A DNA stretch of 6,183 nt, from the NCBI GenBank assembly GCA_902385025.1, contig CABMDX010000062.1, positions 1 through 6,183 on the forward strand, given 5' to 3'. The translations under genes and the position numbers were made by a program. Source of the stretch: an uncultured archaeon. Its GTDB lineage: Archaea; Halobacteriota; Methanosarcinia; Methanotrichales; Methanotrichaceae. Of this stretch, positions 1 to 5,583 are shown piece after piece. The notes beneath the pieces were generated by a model. The model was given only the letters and a program-made list of their open reading frames with translations, was not told where the DNA came from and made no database searches. Each line of letters starts with the position of its first letter. Position 1 is the first letter of the stretch.

Positions 1-63
1 CGTCGATTTTCCTTTTCCAATTCCCGGACAGGTGGAGTTGTAGCTGATATTCAAGATTATATC
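1..63 (-). other. In-frame continuation of the YkgJ-type gene past a TGA stop (cut by window edge)
   Basis: Reading on in the same frame after the TGA at 66-64 gives 21 sense codons with no further stop, up to base 1. They encode DIILNISYNSTCPGIGKGK followed by Ser and Thr. The CPGIGKG element resembles the C-terminal cysteine element I know from CxxCxxCC/YkgJ-family proteins, where it follows the RPxxCRxFP segment after a short linker. This is what would be expected if the gene once read, or still reads, through the TGA. The rest of the gene lies outside the window. The homology is judged from memory of the family, not from an alignment. Confidence 0.6.
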
Positions 64-483
64 TCAACGATCTGTAGCTTCGTCATCCACTCGAAAGGGG
101 AACAGACGGAATGCTCTGGGTCGAACGGAATAAATGGTGCAGCCTCGGTCATAGAAGACGCAGGTAGCATCCTTCTTGCTTTTCATGACAGGGAAATCAA
201 GAATTATCTTCTTTCCGGAATCATCCACATGAACGCACCGGCCACTGTATTCGAAGAGAGTATCCACGAAATCGCAGGGCTTCTGGCCAGTCTTACGGCT
301 GATATTATCTATATCCTCTTTGGTGAGATAAATCATATTTGATTTTTCCCAGAAATCCCTTTGCTGCTCCATTGAAACCAGATCATCAAACTCTTCCGGC
401 CTCTTATGATGGCAACATGTGCCGCATCTCTGGCATTTGAATTTGATTTCTGTAAAAGAACTCCTGATGAAAACACTGGGCAA
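64..483 (-). CDS. YkgJ-family cysteine-cluster protein (CxxCxxCC type), probably interrupted by an in-frame TGA
   Basis: This 139-residue soluble protein has the hallmark CQRCGTCC at residues 17-24, then a Thr-Lys-Glu-Asp helix segment (about 53-66) and further cysteines at 70, 83, 108 and 115. A typical family block follows (CxFYDRGCTIYSVRP, then FRLFPF at 125-130). Such proteins are predicted to bind zinc or an iron-sulfur centre; the substrate is unknown. The start is TTG at 483: the frame is closed by a TGA at 495-493 and no ATG or GTG precedes the cysteine motif. A GAGG seven bases upstream supports it. Residue 125 is Phe (TTC) where the family usually has Cys. The product ends at a TGA, but family-like sequence continues in frame beyond it, so the gene is probably decaying, mis-sequenced or recoded. 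It starts 39 bases after mtrH on the same strand, behind a terminator, with no obvious promoter of its own. Confidence 0.8.
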   Translation of the reverse strand: MPSVFIRSSFTEIKFKCQRCGTCCHHKRPEEFDDLVSMEQQRDFWEKSNMIYLTKEDIDNISRKTGQKPCDFVDTLFEYSGRCVHVDDSGKKIILDFPVMKSKKDATCVFYDRGCTIYSVRPRAFRLFPFRVDDEATDR

Positions 484-490
484 GGGATAG

Positions 491-494
491 CCTC
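491..494 (-). promoter_or_regulatory. Ribosome binding site deciding the TTG start of the YkgJ-type gene
   Basis: GAGG on the minus strand lies seven bases before the TTG at 483. It directly abuts the second T-run of the mtrH terminator. Transcripts that carry this site must therefore read through the terminator or begin inside the end of mtrH, where I see no TATA box. Confidence 0.5.
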
Positions 495-535
495 AAAAAA
501 GAGAGAAAAAGGTGAAGACGCCCTAAAGCGTCTTC
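495..535 (-). terminator. Intrinsic-type terminator of the mtr operon, overlapping the mtrH stop codon
   Basis: On the minus strand a perfect 8-bp stem, GAAGACGC (535-528) with GCGTCTTC (521-514), closes a 6-base loop TTTAGG (527-522). The T-runs TTTTT (510-506) and TTTTTT (500-495) follow. The mtrH stop TAG (525-523) is in the loop and the first arm encodes the end of MtrH. Archaeal termination depends mainly on T-runs, so the two runs alone would be a credible terminator; the hairpin may also protect the 3' end of the mRNA. The sequence pattern is direct; the function is inferred. Confidence 0.8.
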
Positions 536-1458
536 TTCCTGGGGTGGTCGTCGGTCAAGACCTTCAGACCCAACTCCTCGGCCGACTCCGCCTTCATGAT
601 GTCAACCATTGCGGCAGCGGGGAAGACCATCGGAGCATTCTCAATAGGACCATACAGGTAGAAATCGGCACCCAAAATACCTGCTACCAGGTTGGAGCCT
701 ATGTCCACAGGTGCGAAGGCTTCCTTATGCTGTTTCTTCCACTTCTTCATCCAGTCCCAGGCAGAAGCTGCATTGTGGAATCCAGCGCCCACAGGCAGGC
801 CGAGCTGTGCCTTGACTGCGATGCAGGCCCTGTAGGTTGCGCCCGAGCCGTTGCCAAGAGGCATAGCGGCTACGTCCAGGAGGATCCTGGTGATGCCGCA
901 TTCCTTGGCGTACTCCAGCATGCCCTTCTTGGCACCGCCTGCGGCCTTGGTCAGGATGTTCATCTTTCCAAGAGTTCCCTTCTCCATGGCGTTGAATGCC
1001 AGGACGATGGCAGCATCGAGATCGCTGTCCTTGACGGCCTGCAGCTCTTCGGGTGTGATGGAGGCGTTGATGGAGTTGTGGATGGCCCTGTCGGCTACGC
1101 CGATCTCAGAGGCATACTTGACGCCGAAGGCGCGAACCTCTGGTGCAGAGGAATCGATAAGGAACGGGTAATCGGACAGACCCACGAACCAGTCGATCTC
1201 TTTCTTCATGGCCTCGTTGCTCTCCGCGACGATCTGGTTCATACAGGAATTGCCTGTGATGTCGCTCATCTCAACCTGTGCGTTCCAGAGCCTCTCTGCG
1301 GCTGCCGCATCAAAGACTCCGTGCTCCGGATCGGAGACAATCTTGTGCCTGGCGTAGAACATGGTGCCGATGCAGCATGTGGGGTAATCTCCAGGCTGGC
1401 CCCCAACCTTGAACTTGCCGAACTCGAAGACCTCTTGCTTCCTATCAAACTTGAACAT
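523..1458 (-). CDS. mtrH: Tetrahydromethanopterin S-methyltransferase subunit H (methyl-pterin:corrinoid methyltransferase)
   Basis: MtrH is the peripheral cytoplasmic subunit that transfers the methyl group from methyl-tetrahydromethanopterin (tetrahydrosarcinapterin in Methanosarcinales) to the cob(I)amide of MtrA. The 311 residues match the usual family length (about 310-316). It has no membrane segment and is expected to be a TIM barrel related to other pterin-dependent methyltransferases. Family-like stretches include FKFDRKQEVFEFGKFKVGG at residues 2-20, a GDYPTCCIG segment (23-31), LLDVAAMPLGNGSGATYRA (193-211) and GAGFHNAASAW (224-234). The ATG directly follows the mtrG stop (TGAATG). 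A GAGGGTGAT ribosome site at 1471-1463 lies inside the end of mtrG, so translation is probably coupled. It is the last gene of the operon; its TAG stop is in the loop of the terminator hairpin. Confidence 0.98.
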   Translation of the reverse strand: MFKFDRKQEVFEFGKFKVGGQPGDYPTCCIGTMFYARHKIVSDPEHGVFDAAAAERLWNAQVEMSDITGNSCMNQIVAESNEAMKKEIDWFVGLSDYPFLIDSSAPEVRAFGVKYASEIGVADRAIHNSINASITPEELQAVKDSDLDAAIVLAFNAMEKGTLGKMNILTKAAGGAKKGMLEYAKECGITRILLDVAAMPLGNGSGATYRACIAVKAQLGLPVGAGFHNAASAWDWMKKWKKQHKEAFAPVDIGSNLVAGILGADFYLYGPIENAPMVFPAAAMVDIMKAESAEELGLKVLTDDHPRKKTL

Positions 1459-1704
1459 TCAAATCACCCTCGTCCAGTGGCCGGCATATACAAACAGTAT
1501 ATACGCCAATATTATGATCAATCCAGCGCATAGCCCATAGGCTGTGCCGAGATCCCTGCCGACAGATTTGCCGGCACGCAGGAATTTCTCGCCTGAGTAG
1601 AACTCAATCTTCTCATCGATCTTGTCCAGCCTTGCCATGATCTCATTGAGCTGATCCTTATCGACCACAGCTACTGGAACTGCCTGCCTTCCTTCATTGG
1701 CCAT
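1459..1704 (-). CDS. mtrG: Tetrahydromethanopterin S-methyltransferase subunit G
   Basis: This small 81-residue membrane-anchored subunit belongs to the stalk part of the Mtr complex. The N-terminal half is hydrophilic and probably coiled coil (about residues 16-36, DKDQLNEIMARLDKIDEKIE pattern). A Gly-rich turn and one membrane helix follow (about 54-74, LCAGLIIILAYILFVYAG). Its individual role is unknown. It starts three bases after the mtrF stop and its own stop directly abuts the mtrH start. The ribosome site is G-rich (GGGGGG around 1719-1714) and less canonical than those of its neighbours, so its translation may lean on coupling to mtrF. Identification rests on the sequence character and its fixed position between mtrF and mtrH. 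Confidence 0.95.
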   Translation of the reverse strand: MANEGRQAVPVAVVDKDQLNEIMARLDKIDEKIEFYSGEKFLRAGKSVGRDLGTAYGLCAGLIIILAYILFVYAGHWTRVI

Positions 1705-1707
1705 GGC

Positions 1708-1944
1708 TCAAAGCCCCCCGCTAAATACAAAGAACGGCCCGAGCATCATCACTATTGCAATGACGAATCCAATGGCGAATCCCATGGTGACTGTAGAAAG
1801 AACACCTGAACTTAGCTTGGTTTCCCTGGCCAGGAGCTGGGACTTATATTTAATGTCCTCCACTACTTCCTGGAACAGCGGTATTCTCGGATCGATGACC
1901 TTGGGAATTCCCTGGCCGTACACTATCTCTTGCTCTTCAGCCAT
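1708..1944 (-). CDS. mtrF: Tetrahydromethanopterin S-methyltransferase subunit F
   Basis: This 78-residue single-helix subunit is within a few residues of the family's usual length (about 70). The N-terminal part is cytoplasmic and amphipathic, with a DPRIPLFQEVVEDIKYKSQ segment (residues 18-36). One membrane helix follows at about 53-75 (MGFAIGFVIAIVMMLG). Both parts resemble MtrB (see findings), which suggests common ancestry. It is expected to sit in the MtrA/B/F/G helix bundle of the complex. Its start is one base after the mtrA stop (TAA A ATG). A strong AGGAGG at 1958-1953 lies within the last codons of mtrA. Some archaea have MtrA-MtrF fusions; here the two are clearly separated by a TAA. 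Confidence 0.96.
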   Translation of the reverse strand: MAEEQEIVYGQGIPKVIDPRIPLFQEVVEDIKYKSQLLARETKLSSGVLSTVTMGFAIGFVIAIVMMLGPFFVFSGGL

Positions 1945-1945
1945 T

Positions 1946-2677
1946 TTATTTCCCTCCTACCATCCTCAGGATTATGCCGAAGAAGATCAGGACCATGGTC
2001 ATGCCTAATGCGATGCCCTCTATCTTTCCTGCGTAGATACCAGCCTGGAACTTGTTGAGGAGACCATTGTTGGTAACCGCGGCATCCATCAACCTCATTC
2101 TGCTCATGATGTCCACGGCTTCAGCAGCCATGGGCCTCGGGCCAGTCTCTATTTCTTCTTCTCCACCCTCTTTGATCTCGATTCTCATAGGCTCGACATC
2201 TAAGGCCCCGGGATCTTTGGAGACAAGCTCCGCGATCTTGGCCTTGATGGCGCCCATGTCTTCGGTATCCATCATCATGACGGGCTGAACCTGCTGTTTG
2301 ACCCTCTCGATGGACTCCTCAGACAGATTCTGGATAAAGGGGATGGCGCCCTTGGCACCGACGATTCTTCCTTCCTTGTCGACTCCCGCTGTGAGGAAGG
2401 CTTCGATGGCCTGGCCGGTGATGTGCCCCTTAACCTCCATTCCCGTGACAATCATGTATCTGATGTTGGGATTGGAGACCATATTGGCCACCATTTTCTC
2501 GATGCCGATATTCTCTGTCTTGCAAGGCCCAACCAGGCCCGCTCCGGCTGCAAGCAGCTCCGAGCCCTTGAGGTGCGATCCGCATGTGCAGACTGCCACC
2601 GGGCTCTCCGGGTTTCCGGTCTCGTACTCACCGGTGATAAGCGGCCATGGCTCGGATGGTTTCTTCTTCAGTACCAT
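1946..2677 (-). CDS. mtrA: Tetrahydromethanopterin S-methyltransferase subunit A (corrinoid protein)
   Basis: MtrA carries the corrinoid that shuttles the methyl group from MtrH to coenzyme M; demethylation is the step linked to Na+ export. The 243 residues fit the family (about 238-240). The corrinoid-binding domain covers about residues 10-165. His85 in EVKGHITGQA is the expected axial cobalt ligand, equivalent to His84 of Methanothermobacter marburgensis MtrA. PCKTENIGIEKM (51-62) and NPNIRYMIVTG (69-79) are also family signatures. A very acidic linker (about 166-178) joins it to a C-terminal membrane helix (about 219-238), so the domain is tethered on the cytoplasmic side. It has Cys30 and Cys32 in a CTCGSH context. 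The ATG follows the mtrB stop with no gap (TAAATG); the ribosome site AGGAG is at 2690-2686. Confidence 0.99.
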   Translation of the reverse strand: MVLKKKPSEPWPLITGEYETGNPESPVAVCTCGSHLKGSELLAAGAGLVGPCKTENIGIEKMVANMVSNPNIRYMIVTGMEVKGHITGQAIEAFLTAGVDKEGRIVGAKGAIPFIQNLSEESIERVKQQVQPVMMMDTEDMGAIKAKIAELVSKDPGALDVEPMRIEIKEGGEEEIETGPRPMAAEAVDIMSRMRLMDAAVTNNGLLNKFQAGIYAGKIEGIALGMTMVLIFFGIILRMVGGK

Positions 2678-3037
2678 TTAAACCACTCCTGCCGGCTTCA
2701 ATGCAGCTCTTATGAGATCCACTCCAGCAGGGCTTGCGAACAGCGTGCTGATGAGGAAGACAAAAGCCACTACCAGGCCGATGATGAAGCCCATCCAGAT
2801 GTTGGTGTATAGGCCGCCAATGTAGGATGCCTTGCCTCTGTTGGCGTAGGACTCCATGAGTTCGCTATCCGGCGTCAACTGATTCATAAGGTCGTCCGCT
2901 ATATGGTCCAGTCTCTCGACCATGGGGTATATGGGATCGAGCGCGTACTGAACGACGTCGTCTCTCTCCTCTGCAACCATTCCCTTAAGTGGATCGAACG
3001 ACAGGCCCAGTTCTGATGATATTCTAACAATTCCCAT
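2678..3037 (-). CDS. mtrB: Tetrahydromethanopterin S-methyltransferase subunit B
   Basis: This 119-residue subunit has a soluble N-terminal part and one membrane helix at about residues 80-100 (IWMGFIIGLVVAFVFLIS), followed by a short tail. The soluble part contains YALDPIYPMVERLDHIADDL (31-50), a helix-forming stretch similar in pattern to one in MtrF. It is a stalk component of the methyltransferase with no known catalytic residues. This is the only junction in the operon with a real gap: 15 bases after mtrC, holding its own ribosome site (AAAGGAGAG, about 3053-3045). It ends directly at the mtrA start codon. Confidence 0.97.
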   Translation of the reverse strand: MGIVRISSELGLSFDPLKGMVAEERDDVVQYALDPIYPMVERLDHIADDLMNQLTPDSELMESYANRGKASYIGGLYTNIWMGFIIGLVVAFVFLISTLFASPAGVDLIRAALKPAGVV

Positions 3038-3052
3038 TTTACTCGCTCTCCT

Positions 3053-3880
3053 TTATAGCGCGCTCGGCGGCAGAAGCCCTGTTCCGACCACTGCTGAAGC
3101 ATCTCTCTTTGCCAGCCTGAAGTACCATACATAGAAGTAATACCATACAGCAAAGCCCACTACAATCTCAAGCATGCCAGCGGCAAAGCCCAGAGTCATC
3201 AGGGCACAGATACCTGTTGCGATAGTAGCCATTCCGCCGACCATGACGCCATTCACAAGGGTTCTATCCTGCTTCTCATCCGGGCCGAGGTTGGCGTTGA
3301 AGGGGTGCAAAATAGCCAGACCGCCGCAGATGAATATGATCGCCAGGAAGCCGGTATTGAAAACATCTTTTACGATATCCGCATATGCCAGGGATCCTGA
3401 GATAGCAAAAGACCAGCCCAAAATGGCCATGGTTCCTGCGCCTGAGAGGTCAAAGAGGCCCTCTTCCATGATTGGAATGTTGAAGCCCATAACCCTATTG
3501 GCGATAAGGCCGATGACATAACCAAATACCACGGAGTAAACCAGGGCAATAATGACACCCAGCACGCCAACGCCAAGCTGCTCGGCGAGATTGAGGCCAA
3601 ATAGAGATGCAACAACGCCCATGCCCAGAGCCAGCATTCCAATGGAGGGTACTCCCGTGCCGATACCGTAGGCACAAACCCTGCGCACGGCATTTGCGCC
3701 CAAAACCACGCCAAAGAGGGCTGCCAACGCTCCCACGAAGGAGAATATGTTCGTTCCTGTGACACTGTTGAGAATCCACGCAAGGTAAATTCCAATTACG
3801 GACCCCACGAGTCCATAGATCCTGATCTTCTTTGGATCAAGGGCCTGAGGTGCTCCTGCTGCGCCACCACCTACTGTCAT
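3053..3880 (-). CDS. mtrC: Tetrahydromethanopterin S-methyltransferase subunit C
   Basis: MtrC is an integral membrane subunit of the MtrC/D/E module, which is thought to form the sodium path. The 275 residues are close to the usual family length (about 267). A basic N-terminus (LDPKKIR, 14-20) is followed by seven or eight hydrophobic segments, at about 20-38, 45-63, 75-95, 103-128, 149-170, 175-192, 211-236 and 240-256. Between them is a cytoplasmic-looking loop, LGPDEKQDRTLVN (about 198-210). I chose the ATG at 3880 rather than the in-frame GTG at 3889. GGAGGTG at 3893-3887 is six bases before this ATG, whereas it would overlap the GTG itself. The ATG is one base after the mtrD stop (TAA A ATG), in keeping with the other junctions. 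Confidence 0.97.
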   Translation of the reverse strand: MTVGGGAAGAPQALDPKKIRIYGLVGSVIGIYLAWILNSVTGTNIFSFVGALAALFGVVLGANAVRRVCAYGIGTGVPSIGMLALGMGVVASLFGLNLAEQLGVGVLGVIIALVYSVVFGYVIGLIANRVMGFNIPIMEEGLFDLSGAGTMAILGWSFAISGSLAYADIVKDVFNTGFLAIIFICGGLAILHPFNANLGPDEKQDRTLVNGVMVGGMATIATGICALMTLGFAAGMLEIVVGFAVWYYFYVWYFRLAKRDASAVVGTGLLPPSAL

Positions 3881-3881
3881 T

Positions 3882-4577
3882 TTAGACACCTCCGATGGGG
3901 GTAATCAGGACGGCCACAACAGCCAGGATGATAGTCGCTACCAGGCAGGACTTGAAGGCCTTGGGCCACTTCTTGAATTTGGGATCGTGGAATCCTTCAA
4001 TGGTACCCTGGATGTTCCAGGAAGCCAGAACGGCATCTACCATGAATATGCCAACTGCGAAGACCGCACTCATGGCCGGGTTGCCATTGATCTGTACTAG
4101 TGGATAATAGATCAAGGCGCCACCTATGCCACCCATAGCAGCTCCGATGGTTCCGCTCACATAGCAAACTGTTGGGATGCCCTGTCCGACGGTACCAGGT
4201 GCAACATAGGGTGGCTGGGAGAACTTGGTGATGGGGTCATAGTTGACCTTCGCAGATGCGAAGGGCGCACCCACCGCATAGGCGTAAATCCAGCTACCAG
4301 TCAGCATAGTGGCATCCATCATGATCATAGCGCCGACTGCACCAGTGGCCAGAATGGGCCAAATGTTATCGGTGACGGACATCATCAGGCCAGCAGACAG
4401 AAGACCTGTCAGGCCGGAGCCTGCGGCGAGCTGCACAGTACCAGTACCGATACCTGTGGCCTGGGCCATGGCTGCAGGGGCACCGCCCACGGGGACGAAG
4501 TGAACGCCTACGCCCACAAGCAGGCCGCCTACAATGATCTCCAGAAGATATATAATAGTATTAATATCGAAGCTCAT
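3882..4577 (-). CDS. mtrD: Tetrahydromethanopterin S-methyltransferase subunit D
   Basis: MtrD is an integral membrane subunit of the Na+-translocating part of the complex. The 231 residues have about six hydrophobic segments, at 6-27, 50-70, 71-93, 135-160, 168-187 and 207-228. Acidic residues lie in or near the membrane regions, notably Asp70, Asp88 (MMDATMLTG) and Asp181 (FMVDAVLASW). Between segments three and four is a Pro/Gly-rich loop, PYVAPGTVGQGIPTVCYVSG (123-142), which is typical of the family. The start overlaps the mtrE stop as ATGA; the ribosome site GGGTGAT (4592-4586) is made from the Lys-Gly-Asp codons at the end of mtrE. Its last codons in turn provide the ribosome site of mtrC. 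Confidence 0.97.
   Translation of the reverse strand: MSFDINTIIYLLEIIVGGLLVGVGVHFVPVGGAPAAMAQATGIGTGTVQLAAGSGLTGLLSAGLMMSVTDNIWPILATGAVGAMIMMDATMLTGSWIYAYAVGAPFASAKVNYDPITKFSQPPYVAPGTVGQGIPTVCYVSGTIGAAMGGIGGALIYYPLVQINGNPAMSAVFAVGIFMVDAVLASWNIQGTIEGFHDPKFKKWPKAFKSCLVATIILAVVAVLITPIGGV
3887..3893 (-). promoter_or_regulatory. Ribosome binding site deciding the mtrC start
   Basis: GGAGGTG on the minus strand matches the archaeal Shine-Dalgarno core AGGAGGTGATC. It lies six bases before the ATG at 3880. It is formed by the final Gly-Gly-Val codons of mtrD. The GTG at 3889-3887 is part of this site, so it is unlikely to be the start. Confidence 0.85.
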
Positions 4578-5479
4578 GCAGCTATATCACCCTTGTATCC
4601 TGGATACGGCCCGTACTTTCTCCGAGCTGAGAGCTCACAGTAGAAGTTGTACAGGTTCATCACAATTACAAAGAACAAGCCCATGGCAATAGCAGCGCCG
4701 GCGTGGGTTACTGGATCGAAAACGGTTGTCCTCCAGTTATCGAGGAAAACAGTCAGGCCAAATCCCATTCCCGTGCACGGTCCGCCAAACTTGGCGCAGA
4801 ACCAGGCATTATCAATGGAATTTCTGAGTCCAGCTTCTGCTTTCCTCACAATCTGTCCGGAGAGCATGGTGTTGAGGCCCTGTCCAAACAGCCTCCACTG
4901 GAATTCACGCTCACCGCCATAGTGGATATCTCCCACAGACGACCCAATGGCACCGACGGTCAATCCCCAAATCAGGGCAATGACAGGAATCGGGAAGGGG
5001 TGATGAGGTGTTAGCACATAAACCTGGATAGTAGAAATCAGGGTGATACAGAATGATGTTATCCAAACGTGCGCCATGATGGAAGGCGTTGTATACCTAA
5101 TTATATCCAGGTAGATCCACTGATTGAACCTGGCCTGGCTTGCATTTCTTCCTAAATAAGCGCTCGTCGCCATTACTCCATTGAATAGAGCGGCCAGAGA
5201 TGCGCCGACGGCTACTGCAAAGAGCAAAGGCATATGGTAGCCTTCGATGAGCACATAAGCCATGATGGCTGCGGTTGTACACCACAGAGCGTTCGATGGC
5301 GGCTCGCCAGCTATGGCCTTGTTGTAAATCCTGTGGGGATTTCCGACCTGGGCGGCCAGTTGTACTTGCGAGTTGGGGTTGCTTTGAGAGCCTATATCGG
5401 ATTCGATATCCTCAGAAGCGCCCGCAACTGTCGCAAGGGCACCCATAGCAGCTACGAGCCCCATGCCAAATGCGTCCAT
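4574..5479 (-). CDS. mtrE: Tetrahydromethanopterin S-methyltransferase subunit E
   Basis: MtrE is the first gene of the operon and one of the three polytopic membrane subunits thought to carry Na+. The 301 residues match the family (about 300). A short N-terminal hydrophobic stretch (5-20) is followed by an acidic, Asn/Gln-rich loop (23-43). Further hydrophobic segments lie at about 66-80, 82-105, 136-156, 163-180 and 258-280. The strongly conserved GSSVGDIHYGGEREFQ block is at 179-194. Its Asp184 probably corresponds to the Asp187 of Methanothermobacter MtrE proposed to take part in Na+ transport. The ATG at 5479 is set by a strong AGGAGGAGG five bases upstream. The stop overlaps mtrD by four bases. 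Confidence 0.98.
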   Translation of the reverse strand: MDAFGMGLVAAMGALATVAGASEDIESDIGSQSNPNSQVQLAAQVGNPHRIYNKAIAGEPPSNALWCTTAAIMAYVLIEGYHMPLLFAVAVGASLAALFNGVMATSAYLGRNASQARFNQWIYLDIIRYTTPSIMAHVWITSFCITLISTIQVYVLTPHHPFPIPVIALIWGLTVGAIGSSVGDIHYGGEREFQWRLFGQGLNTMLSGQIVRKAEAGLRNSIDNAWFCAKFGGPCTGMGFGLTVFLDNWRTTVFDPVTHAGAAIAMGLFFVIVMNLYNFYCELSARRKYGPYPGYKGDIAA

Positions 5480-5484
5480 TTATT

Positions 5485-5493
5485 CCTCCTCCT
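5485..5493 (-). promoter_or_regulatory. Strong ribosome binding site of mtrE
   Basis: AGGAGGAGG on the minus strand, five bases before the mtrE ATG. It is a double Shine-Dalgarno core, the longest purine site in the window. It opens translation of the whole operon. Confidence 0.85.
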
Positions 5494-5503
5494 TTTCATT
5501 TCA

Positions 5504-5534
5504 CCAATTTCATGGTTTTACACGATAAAATTGG
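5504..5534 (-). repeat. Dyad symmetry in the mtrE leader
   Basis: On the minus strand CCAATTT (5534-5528) is repeated inverted as AAATTGG (5510-5504), 17 bases apart. Inside it, TTTTA (5530-5526) pairs with TAAAA (5520-5516) around a 5-base loop. The two pairings share three T bases, so they compete in part. It lies between the expected transcript start and the mtrE ribosome site. It may be an mRNA structure or a repressor-binding site; the stems are AT-rich and not very stable. Confidence 0.4.
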
Positions 5535-5564
5535 CTATGACGCTCTTGGTATCAATTACCTAAA

Positions 5565-5580
5565 CTTATAAACCTTTCGC
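5565..5580 (-). promoter_or_regulatory. Archaeal promoter of the mtr operon (BRE and TATA box)
   Basis: On the minus strand GCGAAA (5580-5575), a fair TFB-recognition element, is followed by GG and TTTATAAG (5572-5565), a good archaeal TATA box. Starting about 25 bases further on would place the transcript start at about 5545-5543 (purines present), giving a leader of about 65 bases before mtrE. The promoter begins only three bases after the carS stop codon. Confidence 0.75.
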
Positions 5581-5583
5581 GAA

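Noticed and set aside
64..66. Selenocysteine at the in-frame TGA
   Set aside because: Known archaeal selenocysteine users are Methanococcales, Methanopyrus and some Asgard-type lineages. The residue before CPGIGKG is not a known catalytic Cys position, and the archaeal SECIS would lie in the 3' UTR, outside the window. It cannot be excluded, but it is unlikely.
406..1533. Long open frame (375 codons) on the plus strand opposite mtrH
   Set aside because: It is a mirror of mtrH caused by biased codon use; the product is Cys/His/Gly-rich with no recognisable family, and mtrH is unmistakable on the other strand.
1942..1948. An MtrA-MtrF fusion or frameshift between the two genes
   Set aside because: A clear TAA, a strong AGGAGG site and an ATG separate them; both proteins have normal lengths and termini.
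3370..3795. Open frame of 141 codons in another minus-strand frame inside mtrC
   Set aside because: It is a frame-shadow of mtrC, rich in Trp and Ser, with no ribosome site and no family resemblance.
4574..4577. The mtrE/mtrD overlap as a programmed frameshift
   Set aside because: It is an ordinary ATGA stop-start overlap with a ribosome site; both products are complete.
5480..5583. A riboswitch or small RNA gene between carS and mtrE
   Set aside because: The gap is only 104 bases, and is fully accounted for by a TATA box, a leader with a weak dyad, and a ribosome site; no conserved riboswitch core is visible.
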